64,000 bases of DNA, taken from the NCBI GenBank assembly GCA_040289115.1, contig PSKS01000001.1, positions 62,001-126,000 of the forward strand, given 5' to 3'. The notes under the pieces were generated by a model that saw nothing but the letters and a program-made list of their open reading frames with translations, was not told the origin of the DNA and ran no database searches. The DNA is from JAUQQI01 sp040289115. GTDB taxonomy: Bacteria; Chloroflexota; Dehalococcoidia; JAUQQI01. The stretch's first letter is position 1. Each line of letters opens with the position of its first letter. Shown piece after piece: positions 8,827-16,386 of this stretch. A program made the translations under genes and the position numbers.

Positions 8827-10380
8827 CTAACCCTCCACCCGGAAGATTTTTATGTCGTCCACCTGTCCAGCAAGCCGGAACCGCGGGTTGGCTTGGGGGT
8901 CTTTCCAGAGGGGAAACCAGGGCTCGGGGAAAGCCGGCTCTAAAACAAGGTATTTTACTCCGTAGCGACGGCAGACCTCCCAGGTGGTCTCCAGGTCGTT
9001 GTTGGCCACTACGACGGCCGGGCTGCCGCTTAAGTAATGATAGCCGGGCGGGTCTACAATCATCACCGGCTCCGCGACCCCCTGCTGGCGGAACCAGGCG
9101 GCCACCGCCTCGTAGGCCCGGAACCGGAGGTCCCATTCGCCAGCCGCCCGGATGCCGAGGCCCACGCTGGCCACCACGAAGCCACCGACAAAGATGAGCC
9201 CGATGTTCCGGACGGCCCGCTCCGGCTCCCAACGGGGCCGGCGCCGGGCGACCCAGCTGATGGCCTCCTCGAGCCCCCAGGCGGCGGCCACTCCGAAAAA
9301 GGGCAGCCCTACCACCCCGCTGTGAAACAGCGTGCCCCGAGATGACGGGAACGTAAAGATTAGGGTGAGCACGACGAAGAGGACGGCCACATAGGCCCAG
9401 GCTAGGAGAAAAGCGGGGTCCCGACGCAGCCGCCAGACACCGAGGAAGCCGAACGGCAGTAACAAGATTAACGAAACACTCAGAAAGAAATTGAGGTTTT
9501 TAATAGCCGTACTAATTTTAGAGCTCACAATTGAATCAAAACCCCAGGCCAGATAATAATTCGGCCCAAGCTCGAGGCCGTAGCTGAAAACCTCATTGTA
9601 GTCTCGTAGCCAGGCAACTTTTAATCCGCCGCCAGGCAGGGGAGTTCCGAAGGTCAGCAGATTCCGGGCCCACCAGGGTCCGGCCACCAGGCAGAAGCCC
9701 AGCACCGCCAGGCCCACCAGCCCCAGTCGCCGCCCCAGGGAGGCCTTGGACCTCGGCCGAAGGGCCCAGCCAGCGACCACAGCCAGCAGGAGGGGCCCAT
9801 CGGGCCGGGCGAGGTAGCCGAGGCCGCTCAACCCGCCCGCCCCGACCGCCCCCCAGCCTCCCGATAGCGGCAGGTTCCGGGCCAGGTAAAGGGCCAGCGC
9901 CCCAGTCAGGCCGAAGAGGGCGAAGTTGTCGGTTCCGTGCCAGTAGATAAAGTAGCTTCCGCCGGTCCCGGTGATTACCGCCGCCCAAAGGCGCGGCCAG
10001 GCTGCCGGCGCCGGCCAGAGCCGTCCGGCCAGGTGGTAGGCAAACACCGGCAGGGCGGCCGAGGCGACAAGGCTCGGCAGCTGGGCAGCCCGGAAGGACT
10101 CCCCCAGAAGGCTAAAGGCTCCGGCGATGAGGATTGAGGTCAGGGGCATCCAGTAGTCGTTGCTTGGGTGGATTATCGTCGGGGGCGGATTTAGCCAGTT
10201 CCAGATGATATCTTCAACGAAGCCGCGGCCTAAGTAAAGGTTGCGGCCAACGTGATAGTAATAAAACGCGTCCATGTAGCCCGGCTGGGAGACCAGCTGG
10301 GCCCCAAGGAGCCGCAGTCCCAGGAAAACCCCGAAAAGGGGTAGGTAAGGTCGGCTCACCGCAACCGGTAAAGGCCACAT
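8827..10380 (-). CDS. Multi-span membrane glycosyltransferase, GT-C type
   Basis: A 517-residue membrane protein. The first outer loop reads GYMDAFYYYHVGRNLYLGRGF, placing an Asp right after membrane helix 1 as in GT-C (PMT/Stt3-like) enzymes, and NPPPTIIHPSNDYWMPLTS follows. About ten further hydrophobic segments are followed by a soluble C-terminal domain (from about residue 410) with MIVDPPGYHYLSGSPAVVV. It is predicted to use polyprenyl-phosphate sugars outside the membrane. It is the middle gene of the envelope block; its 5' end overlaps the decayed paralogue by 25 bp and its 3' end is 53 bp from the GT87-like gene. Confidence 0.65.
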   Translation of the reverse strand: MWPLPVAVSRPYLPLFGVFLGLRLLGAQLVSQPGYMDAFYYYHVGRNLYLGRGFVEDIIWNWLNPPPTIIHPSNDYWMPLTSILIAGAFSLLGESFRAAQLPSLVASAALPVFAYHLAGRLWPAPAAWPRLWAAVITGTGGSYFIYWHGTDNFALFGLTGALALYLARNLPLSGGWGAVGAGGLSGLGYLARPDGPLLLAVVAGWALRPRSKASLGRRLGLVGLAVLGFCLVAGPWWARNLLTFGTPLPGGGLKVAWLRDYNEVFSYGLELGPNYYLAWGFDSIVSSKISTAIKNLNFFLSVSLILLLPFGFLGVWRLRRDPAFLLAWAYVAVLFVVLTLIFTFPSSRGTLFHSGVVGLPFFGVAAAWGLEEAISWVARRRPRWEPERAVRNIGLIFVGGFVVASVGLGIRAAGEWDLRFRAYEAVAAWFRQQGVAEPVMIVDPPGYHYLSGSPAVVVANNDLETTWEVCRRYGVKYLVLEPAFPEPWFPLWKDPQANPRFRLAGQVDDIKIFRVEG

Positions 10381-11640
10381 TCGGGCCGACCCTTCAGCTC
10401 GGCCCGGATCCGGGCCGCCTCTTCCGGGGAAGGGCTTCCCCAGACCCCAAACACATACTCAAAGCCCCGCCAGCTCACCAGGACCGTCCGGTAACCCTGA
10501 GGCAGCCCGGGCCGCCACCGGGTCCAGGCCCGAGGTTCGCCAGAGGTCCAGCAGGTCATCGGGCAGGCAGAAATAGGCCCGGGGCTCCCAGAGAAAAAGG
10601 GCTGGGGCCGCGCCGGGAGCATAGGCGGCTGAAACGGCCCAGTAGTCGCTTCCCAAGGTCCAGTCGTAAAAGTCGGCTGCCGAACTTGGTTCCAGGCCGC
10701 CGGCCGGCAGGGGGCCGGCCAGAATCCCGCCCCAAAGGCTTATCAAGTTAACGGCCGCCACAATTGCTACCGTCTCCCGGAGGAAAAACTGAAACTCCGA
10801 AAGGTCGATGGCCCGGGCCCAGAAAACGGCGGCCACCACCAGGAGGAACAGAATAGAGCGGCCCTGCATCAGGTTGGCCGAAAAAAGCCCGGGGCTGACC
10901 CTAGGGGTAAAACCGCCGGCAACGAAACGGCCCCGGGCCCGCGCCCCGTCGTCCCCGGCCTGGTGCCGGACAAGGAGTGCCGGAAAGGTCGCCAGCCACA
11001 CCACTCTCAGGGTGAGATCGTAGCTCAAGGTGCCCGCCGTGGCAAGGGTCGAAAGTTCTAAAGGGGACGCGGCCAAGGACAGCAGGCGGAATAGGTCCGG
11101 ACCCCAGCCGACGCCCCCGAACAGGAACGGGTAGACCGGGTTACCCATCCGCACGCAGGGGTCCAGGCACCAGGGGAAAGCCATCGGTCCGGCGATAGGG
11201 AGCGCTTGGGGAATAACGGGCAAATAAAGGGGGGCTAAAATCAGCACAAAGCTGGCCTCGGCCAGCTCGGGGAAAAAGAATGGGGCGCCCCTCAGGTCCG
11301 GATACCGGCCGGTTTCCAGCATCACCTTGGGGACCGTCAAGTAATTCACGAGGGCGCCCCACTCGAAGGGCCGTGCCGCGGCGACGGCCCCTAAAGGCAC
11401 CGCTAAGGCCGGGCCTCCGGCTATCAAATCTGGGTCGAATCCCTGGCCGGCAAAGTTTTAAAACCTTTTGCCGGCCAGAAGTCCGACCGCCCCGATAACG
11501 GCGGCCCGGAGCCGCAAGTTTTCGGCCCGGGCCAGGCCGACCGAAGTTAGCCCGAGGCCCAGATCGCCTAGGATGATAAATCCGGCCCCTCGCCCACTCG
11601 GGAACCGACCACCGGTCCCGCCGCAGGATTTGACGGCCAT
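10356..11640 (-). pseudogene. Decayed membrane glycosyltransferase (deleted and frameshifted)
   Basis: Three broken pieces in order on the minus strand resemble the intact 676-residue protein at 36033-38063. The piece at 11640-11458 has GFIILGDLGLGLTSVGLARAE, like the N-terminal region there. The piece at 11427-10459 starts with a segment containing LVNYLTVPKVMLETGR (compare LWYHLEGPRLFLQAGR in the intact gene) and jumps directly to FPWCLDPCVRMGNPVYPF (compare FPWYAKNWSWFGHPLFPY), losing roughly 150-170 residues of membrane core. It later has FLWEPRAYFCLPDDLLDLW. Near 10505 the frame shifts, and the natural-looking end GYRTVLVSWRGFEYVFGVWG continues in another frame to 10356. I infer a non-functional paralogue. 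Confidence 0.7.
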
Positions 11641-11762
11641 CTCGCGGGGAAATCGGCGGGAAGGGGCTTGTGAACGGCAAGGTTAGGGCTGTAGATGGCG
11701 GCGGCCCAGCGGGCGAGCAGGCCAAGCCGAACAGCCCGGTCAGGGCGATGGTGGGTGCGGTT
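11641..11762. other. Short gap between pseudogene and kinase gene
   Basis: I see no recognisable gene here. It may hold the eroded N-terminus of the adjacent pseudogene. Confidence 0.4.
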
Positions 11763-13118
11763 TTAATCGCCTTCGCCGTAGTAGGCCTGGAGGGCGCGGT
11801 CCAGTTTAACGCCCGTGAGCACTGTGCCCAGGATGCGGGCATTGACCTTCTCCAGGGCAGCCTTAGCCCGGCGGGCAAACTCCCGCCGGGTCTTCCCCGC
11901 CTGGAGAACCAGCAGCACCCCGTCGACACGGCTGGCCAGGATGAGGGCATCGGTGACGGCCAGAACGGGGGGTGAATCGTAAAGGACATAATCGGCCGTC
12001 TCGGCCAGCCGCGCCATCACCTCTGCCATCCGGCGGGAAGCCAGAAGCTCGGCAGGGTTGGGGGGAAGGGGGCCGCTGGGCAGGAGCCAGAGGTTCTCAA
12101 CGCCCGTCTCGAAGAGGGGCAGCTCCTGGTCGGGCTCGCCAATGACCAAGCTGGTAAGCCCCACCTGATTTTTAAGGCCGAAAAGCTTGTGGAGGCCAGG
12201 GCGCCGGAGGTCAGCGTCGACGGCAATGACCCGACTCCCGGCCTGGGCAAAGGCGATGGCCAGGTTGGCCAAGGTCGTAGTCTTGCCCTCTTCCGGGCCC
12301 GTCGACGTAATCAGGATAGTCCGGACCGGCCGGTCCGGACTGGCAAACTGGATGCTGATGCGAAGCTGGCGGAAGGCTTCGGCCACTGGCGAGCGGGGGT
12401 CGAGCTTGCTGATTAGGGCTTTTTGCATATCCAAGGAATACCCTCCGGAAATGCGACCGGCCGGGGCGGGGAGTCTGGGGACGACCCCGAGGACCGCCTG
12501 GCCCAGCAACCTTTCGGATTCCTCGGCCGACTTGACGGTGTCATCCAGAAACTCCAAAAGAAACGCCGCCAACACCCCGATTACCAGCCCCAGCACCGCC
12601 CCGGCCAGGACGTTGGACCGGGTTCGGGGCCAGGCCAACACCGGCGGTGACGGGTCGTCGTAGCGCTCCACGTCGACCCGGTCCCGCTTGTCCACATCCT
12701 TCATCCGGAGCTGTTGCTGCTCCCGGAAGGCCTCGGCCAGGGCCATGACGATCCGCCGGGCCATCTCCGGGTTCGGGTCGTCAGCCTCGACCAGAATCGC
12801 CTGGGCGTCGGCGGCCTCGCTTACCCGGACCCTTCGGCGAAACTCCTCCGGCGAAAGGTCGAGCTGGAGCTGGCTATTTACCCGCTTGATGATAGCATCG
12901 GTTGTCAGGAGCTGGCTGTACTGGCGGATGGTCTCCCGCACTACCAGGGTAACGCCGTAATCCGGACGCCACGGGATGACGAAGAGCCTAATGGAGGACC
13001 GATAGAAGGGCTGTTGAAGCTTGCTGTAAACGTAGGCCGAACCAGCAGCCAGCACCACCAGGATCGCAATCAACCACCACCTTCGGCCCAGGACCCGCCA
13101 GTAATCTTTCAGCCCCAT
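11763..13118 (-). CDS. Wzz/BY-kinase fusion, polysaccharide chain-length regulator
   Basis: About 451 residues. An N-terminal Wzz domain has a membrane helix at about residues 15-35 and a second at about 175-195 (LAGAVLGLVIGVLAAFLLEF). It is followed by a CpsD-type bacterial tyrosine kinase domain: Walker A STGPEEGKTTTLANLA, Walker A' VIAVDADLRRP, Walker B YVLYDSPPVLAVTDA. The C-terminus LQAYYGEGD has only two tyrosines, a much shorter Tyr cluster than in Wzc. Such proteins control export and length of exopolysaccharide, fitting the glycosyltransferases downstream. I chose the ATG at 13118; its -10 (TATAAA) is only 10 nt away. Confidence 0.88.
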   Translation of the reverse strand: MGLKDYWRVLGRRWWLIAILVVLAAGSAYVYSKLQQPFYRSSIRLFVIPWRPDYGVTLVVRETIRQYSQLLTTDAIIKRVNSQLQLDLSPEEFRRRVRVSEAADAQAILVEADDPNPEMARRIVMALAEAFREQQQLRMKDVDKRDRVDVERYDDPSPPVLAWPRTRSNVLAGAVLGLVIGVLAAFLLEFLDDTVKSAEESERLLGQAVLGVVPRLPAPAGRISGGYSLDMQKALISKLDPRSPVAEAFRQLRISIQFASPDRPVRTILITSTGPEEGKTTTLANLAIAFAQAGSRVIAVDADLRRPGLHKLFGLKNQVGLTSLVIGEPDQELPLFETGVENLWLLPSGPLPPNPAELLASRRMAEVMARLAETADYVLYDSPPVLAVTDALILASRVDGVLLVLQAGKTRREFARRAKAALEKVNARILGTVLTGVKLDRALQAYYGEGD

Positions 13119-13128
13119 CAACGGCCAT

Positions 13129-13179
13129 TTTATAGCTTATTCACCCAGCCTTGTCAACGGCCGGCTGTGACGCTAGACT
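13129..13179. promoter_or_regulatory. Overlapping divergent promoters of the Wzz-kinase gene and murT
   Basis: Plus strand, for murT: TTGTCA (13151-13156), 17-bp spacer, TAGACT (13174-13179), then nine bases to the ATG. Minus strand, for the kinase: TTGACA (13157-13152), 17-bp spacer, TATAAA (13134-13129), then ten bases to the ATG. The two -35 hexamers share the bases TTGTCA/TTGACA at 13152-13156, so only one polymerase should be able to bind at a time. Start sites are predicted only. Confidence 0.75.
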
Positions 13180-13188
13180 TTTGGGGGT

Positions 13189-14601
13189 ATGGGCGTTAAC
13201 AGGATCCCGGTTATCGGCGCGGCCAAGGCCCTGCGGAACGCGGCCCGGCTCCTGCGCCTGGGCGGGGGTACGGCCTTCCCCGGCCTGGTCGTCGAGGCTG
13301 TTGCGCCTGATTACCTGGATGAGTGGACCCAGCAGCTTACCGGGGGGGTCATCCTCGTAAGCGGCACTAACGGCAAGACCACCACCGTCCGGATGACGGC
13401 TGAGATTCTGCTGCGGGCCGGCTACGAGCCCGTCTCCAACCGGGCCGGGTCGAACCTGCTCCGGGGCATCCTGAGCGCCCTGGTGGAGCGCTCCGACTGG
13501 CAGGGCCGCCTCGTCTTAGGGGGGCGTGGGGTGGGCCTTTTTGAGGTGGATGAGGGGACCCTTCCCCAGATGCTGGACCGGCTCCGGCCCCACGTGGTGG
13601 TTTTGACCAACCTTTTCCGGGACCAGCTCGACCGCTACGGGGAGGTCGAGGCCCTGGCCCGGGCCTGGCGGCGGGTGCTGGCCGAAACCCCGCCGGAGGT
13701 CCTCATCGTAAACGCCGATGACCCGAACCTTGCCGCCCTGGCCGAGGAGTTTCCCAAAGATGTGTTCCTTTTCGGCCTGGAAGGCTCGCCCTTTACCCGG
13801 GACCAGCTTCCCCACGCCGCCGACGCCCGCTTCTGTCCCCGGTGCAACGGCCCCCTTAAATACGACTTAGTCTATTACAGTCACCTGGGCAAGTACCGGT
13901 GTCCCGACTGCGGCTGGACAAGGCCGGTTCCCGACATTGCCGGCGAAATCGTCCGGACCCAGGGGGTTGAAAACTTGGGTTTGCTGATTCAGTTTGGGGG
14001 CGAGCCCTTCGAGGTTGACCTGCCGATTGGGGGAACGTATAATGCCTATAACGCCCTGGCCGCCACCGCCGTGGCCTACGCCTACCGGGTGCCAGTTAGG
14101 CTAGTCCGGCAGGGGCTGGGGGCCTTCCAGCCGGCCTTCGGCCGCCAGCAGGTCGTAGTCTTTAACCGCCGCCGGCTTGTAACCATTTTGGTCAAAAACC
14201 CGGCCGGCTTTAACGAGGCCATAAACCTGATCCTTTCAGACGGCCGGGACGAGCCAAAAAACCTGTTAATCATCCTCAACGACCGGGTAAACGACGGAAG
14301 GGATATCTCCTGGATCTGGGATGTGGATTTCGACCTACTCCGAGGTTGGGTCGGCTTGGTAGTCGCCTCGGGCCTTCGGGCCGCCGAGATGGCCCTCCGG
14401 CTCAAATACGCTGAAGTTGCCGGCACCGTTGACTCCCCCGAGCCCATCGTCGAACCCGATATCCGCCGGGCCATAGATATCGCCGTCGAGAAGACCCGTC
14501 CCGGCTCGACCCTTTACATCTTGCCGACCTATACGGCCCTGCTTGACCTGCAGCGAATCCTGGCCCGGCGGGGGCTTACCCGGCCTTACTGGGAAGCTTG
14601 A
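13189..14601 (+). CDS. murT: Lipid II isoglutaminyl synthase, Mur-ligase subunit MurT
   Basis: A 470-residue Mur-ligase-type protein. The P-loop GTNGKTTT is at about 59-66. A four-Cys zinc ribbon (CPRC at about 216-219, CPDC at 238-241) is inserted in the central domain, as in known MurT. GGTYNAYNALAA precedes the C-terminal DUF1727 domain (VKNPAGFNEAINLI). With GatD it amidates the alpha-carboxyl of D-Glu in lipid II stem peptide, using ATP and glutamine. The ATG sits nine bases after the -10, so the mRNA is probably almost leaderless, although GGGGGT precedes the start. The stop overlaps the gatD start by one base. Confidence 0.95.
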   Translation: MGVNRIPVIGAAKALRNAARLLRLGGGTAFPGLVVEAVAPDYLDEWTQQLTGGVILVSGTNGKTTTVRMTAEILLRAGYEPVSNRAGSNLLRGILSALVERSDWQGRLVLGGRGVGLFEVDEGTLPQMLDRLRPHVVVLTNLFRDQLDRYGEVEALARAWRRVLAETPPEVLIVNADDPNLAALAEEFPKDVFLFGLEGSPFTRDQLPHAADARFCPRCNGPLKYDLVYYSHLGKYRCPDCGWTRPVPDIAGEIVRTQGVENLGLLIQFGGEPFEVDLPIGGTYNAYNALAATAVAYAYRVPVRLVRQGLGAFQPAFGRQQVVVFNRRRLVTILVKNPAGFNEAINLILSDGRDEPKNLLIILNDRVNDGRDISWIWDVDFDLLRGWVGLVVASGLRAAEMALRLKYAEVAGTVDSPEPIVEPDIRRAIDIAVEKTRPGSTLYILPTYTALLDLQRILARRGLTRPYWEA

Positions 14602-15335
14602 TGGAGCTGCGCATCGGCTATTTTTACCCCGACGAGCTCAACCTCTACGCCGACCGGGGCAACGTCATCTGCCTGGTCCAGCGCTGCCGGTGGCGGGGAA
14701 TCGACGTCCGGGTGGTGCCGGTGGAGCTTAGGGAACGGTTCAACCCCGACGACTTCGACATCCTTATCCTAGGTGGCGGTCAGGACCGGGACCAGCGGAT
14801 CGTTGCCGACGACCTGGTGGAGGTGAAGGGTGAGGCTCTGCGGTCGGCGGTGGAGTCGGGGGTGGTGGTGCTGGCGGCCTGCGCCGCCTACCAGCTTTTG
14901 GGCCACTATTACCAGCCGGCCGAGGGGGAGCGGATCCGGGGCCTGGGCATCTTCGACGCCTACACCATCCACCCAGGCCCGAGCGAGCCGCGGTGCATCG
15001 GCAACATCGTCGTCGAGTGGCAGGGCCGGACCCTAGTGGGGTTTGAAAACCACGGCGGCCGGACGGTCCTCGGCCCGGGGGCCACACCCCTGGGGCGGGT
15101 GGTCGTCGGCTTCGGGAATAACGGCCAGGACGGCACGGAAGGGGCAGTTTATAAAGCTGCCTTCGGCACCTACATGCACGGGTCCCTCCTGCCCAAAAAC
15201 CCCCACTTCGCCGACCACCTCATCTGGCTCGCTCTAAAACGCCGCTACACCGACGTGACCCTGGCCCCCCTGGACGACCGGCTAGAGCTGGCGGCCCATC
15301 AGGCGGCGGTTCAGCGGGCCAAGGCCGGAGGTTAG
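14601..15335 (+). CDS. gatD: Lipid II isoglutaminyl synthase, glutaminase subunit GatD
   Basis: A 244-residue class I glutamine amidotransferase of the CobB/CobQ-like type, which supplies ammonia to MurT. The oxyanion/nucleophile region reads LAACAAYQLLGHYY, where family members usually have CGGYQLLG; the catalytic Cys is kept but both glycines are alanine. The catalytic His region is TYMHGSLLPKNPHFADHL. The ATG overlaps the murT TGA (TGATG), so translation is coupled. Peptidoglycan amidation through MurT/GatD implies a lipid II with D-isoglutamine. Confidence 0.94.
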   Translation: MELRIGYFYPDELNLYADRGNVICLVQRCRWRGIDVRVVPVELRERFNPDDFDILILGGGQDRDQRIVADDLVEVKGEALRSAVESGVVVLAACAAYQLLGHYYQPAEGERIRGLGIFDAYTIHPGPSEPRCIGNIVVEWQGRTLVGFENHGGRTVLGPGATPLGRVVVGFGNNGQDGTEGAVYKAAFGTYMHGSLLPKNPHFADHLIWLALKRRYTDVTLAPLDDRLELAAHQAAVQRAKAGG

Positions 15336-15339
15336 GGCG

Positions 15340-16083
15340 GTGCCAGCCCTGACCGCGGCTGTCGTTGCCCTAGGCGTCTTCTTCGGGGGTTTTGTCAAAG
15401 CCACCCTCGGCCTCGGCTTTGGGGTAGCCTCGACCCCGATCTTAAGCCTGGTTCTGAATCCCCGACTGGCCATCACCATCCTGAGCATTCCCAGCTTCGT
15501 CTCCAGTCTCTGGGTAGCGGCCCAGGCCACCCGGAACTGGCAGGCCCTGCGGCCCCTGGGGCCCTTGATAATAGGAATTTTGCCCGGCGTGATCCTGGGG
15601 GCCTGGGCCCTCAAGGTCCTGCCCATCCGATGGGTCCAGTTGATGGTTGGCATTCTGGTGGTCTCTTACGTGGCGACCACCCTTTTTAACCCCGAGTTTC
15701 AACTGCCGGCTGGCCTGGTAAAGCCCGTGGGGTTCATTGTGGGGGTAGTCACCGGGGTTCTGGTTTCTTTGGGCAACATTGCCGGGCCCATCCTGGCCAT
15801 CTACCTCCGGAGCATCGGCTACGTGAAATTAGACTTCGTCTTCGGGGTAGGAGCCATCCTGACCATCTCCACGGGCGGCCAGGTGCTGAGCTACGCCGTT
15901 ACGGGTCTACTTGGGCCCACCGAGGCCCTTTACGGCCTGCTTGCCTGCATTCCCCTGGCAATCGGAATGATGCTGGGCTTCGCCTTCCAGGCCCGGCTTT
16001 CGGTTCAGGCATACAACCGGGTCTTGCTGACAGCCCTTTTTCTACTCGGCCTGAACCTGATCGTTACGGGCCTTGTCGGCTAG
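15340..16083 (+). CDS. TauE/SafE-family membrane permease
   Basis: A 247-residue integral membrane protein with about eight helices. The N-terminal LGVFFGGFVKATLGLGFGVASTPIL is the first half of the family's internal repeat; VGVVTGVLVSLGNIAGPILAIYL is the second. The family (TSUP) exports sulfite, sulfonates or other organosulfur anions; the substrate here is not known. The GTG start is preceded by GGAGG nine bases upstream, next to the gatD stop, so it probably belongs to the murT-gatD transcript, though no functional link is obvious. Confidence 0.85.
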   Translation: MPALTAAVVALGVFFGGFVKATLGLGFGVASTPILSLVLNPRLAITILSIPSFVSSLWVAAQATRNWQALRPLGPLIIGILPGVILGAWALKVLPIRWVQLMVGILVVSYVATTLFNPEFQLPAGLVKPVGFIVGVVTGVLVSLGNIAGPILAIYLRSIGYVKLDFVFGVGAILTISTGGQVLSYAVTGLLGPTEALYGLLACIPLAIGMMLGFAFQARLSVQAYNRVLLTALFLLGLNLIVTGLVG

Positions 16084-16107
16084 GCCGAATTCGCCCGAAA
16101 AGTTGTT

Positions 16108-16386
16108 TTACGAAGGGCCTGACCAGGGGCGTCGGGTTGGACGCCGCCGGAACCAGGCCTGAGGCCTGACGACGAACCGACGCCCGTCGGTGCAGCGCAG
16201 AACCGCAGGCCGGCGCTGCCCCTTCAGCCAACGGTAAACCACCGACATCCGGCCGGGGGCTACGATGACGGTAAGCCAGGCCTTCCGAGCAACCAGGCAA
16301 TTGCGGCGCAGGCGGCTCGAGCCCCGGGCCCACCGCGCCGCCCGGCGGCCCGACTTCAACACTCGCTGTAGCCGCACGAAAGGCAT
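16108..16386 (-). CDS. Small Arg-rich hypothetical protein (uncertain)
   Basis: A possible 92-residue protein starting inside the last codons of nrdJ in another frame (MPFVRLQRVLKSG). It is strongly basic, with a hydrophobic patch AWLTVIVAPGRM in the middle and LRCTDGRRFVVRP after it. Codon use is not unlike the neighbours, but I recognise no family. It could be translated after nrdJ by coupling, or be chance open sequence in GC-rich DNA. The 270-bp gap between the TauE-like gene and nrdJ holds nothing else I can name. Confidence 0.3.
   Translation of the reverse strand: MPFVRLQRVLKSGRRAARWARGSSRLRRNCLVARKAWLTVIVAPGRMSVVYRWLKGQRRPAVLRCTDGRRFVVRPQAWFRRRPTRRPWSGPS

Noticed and set aside
14601..15335. 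Loss of function in GatD because of altered CGGYQ motif
   Set aside because: The Cys nucleophile and the His are both present; only flanking glycines are changed.
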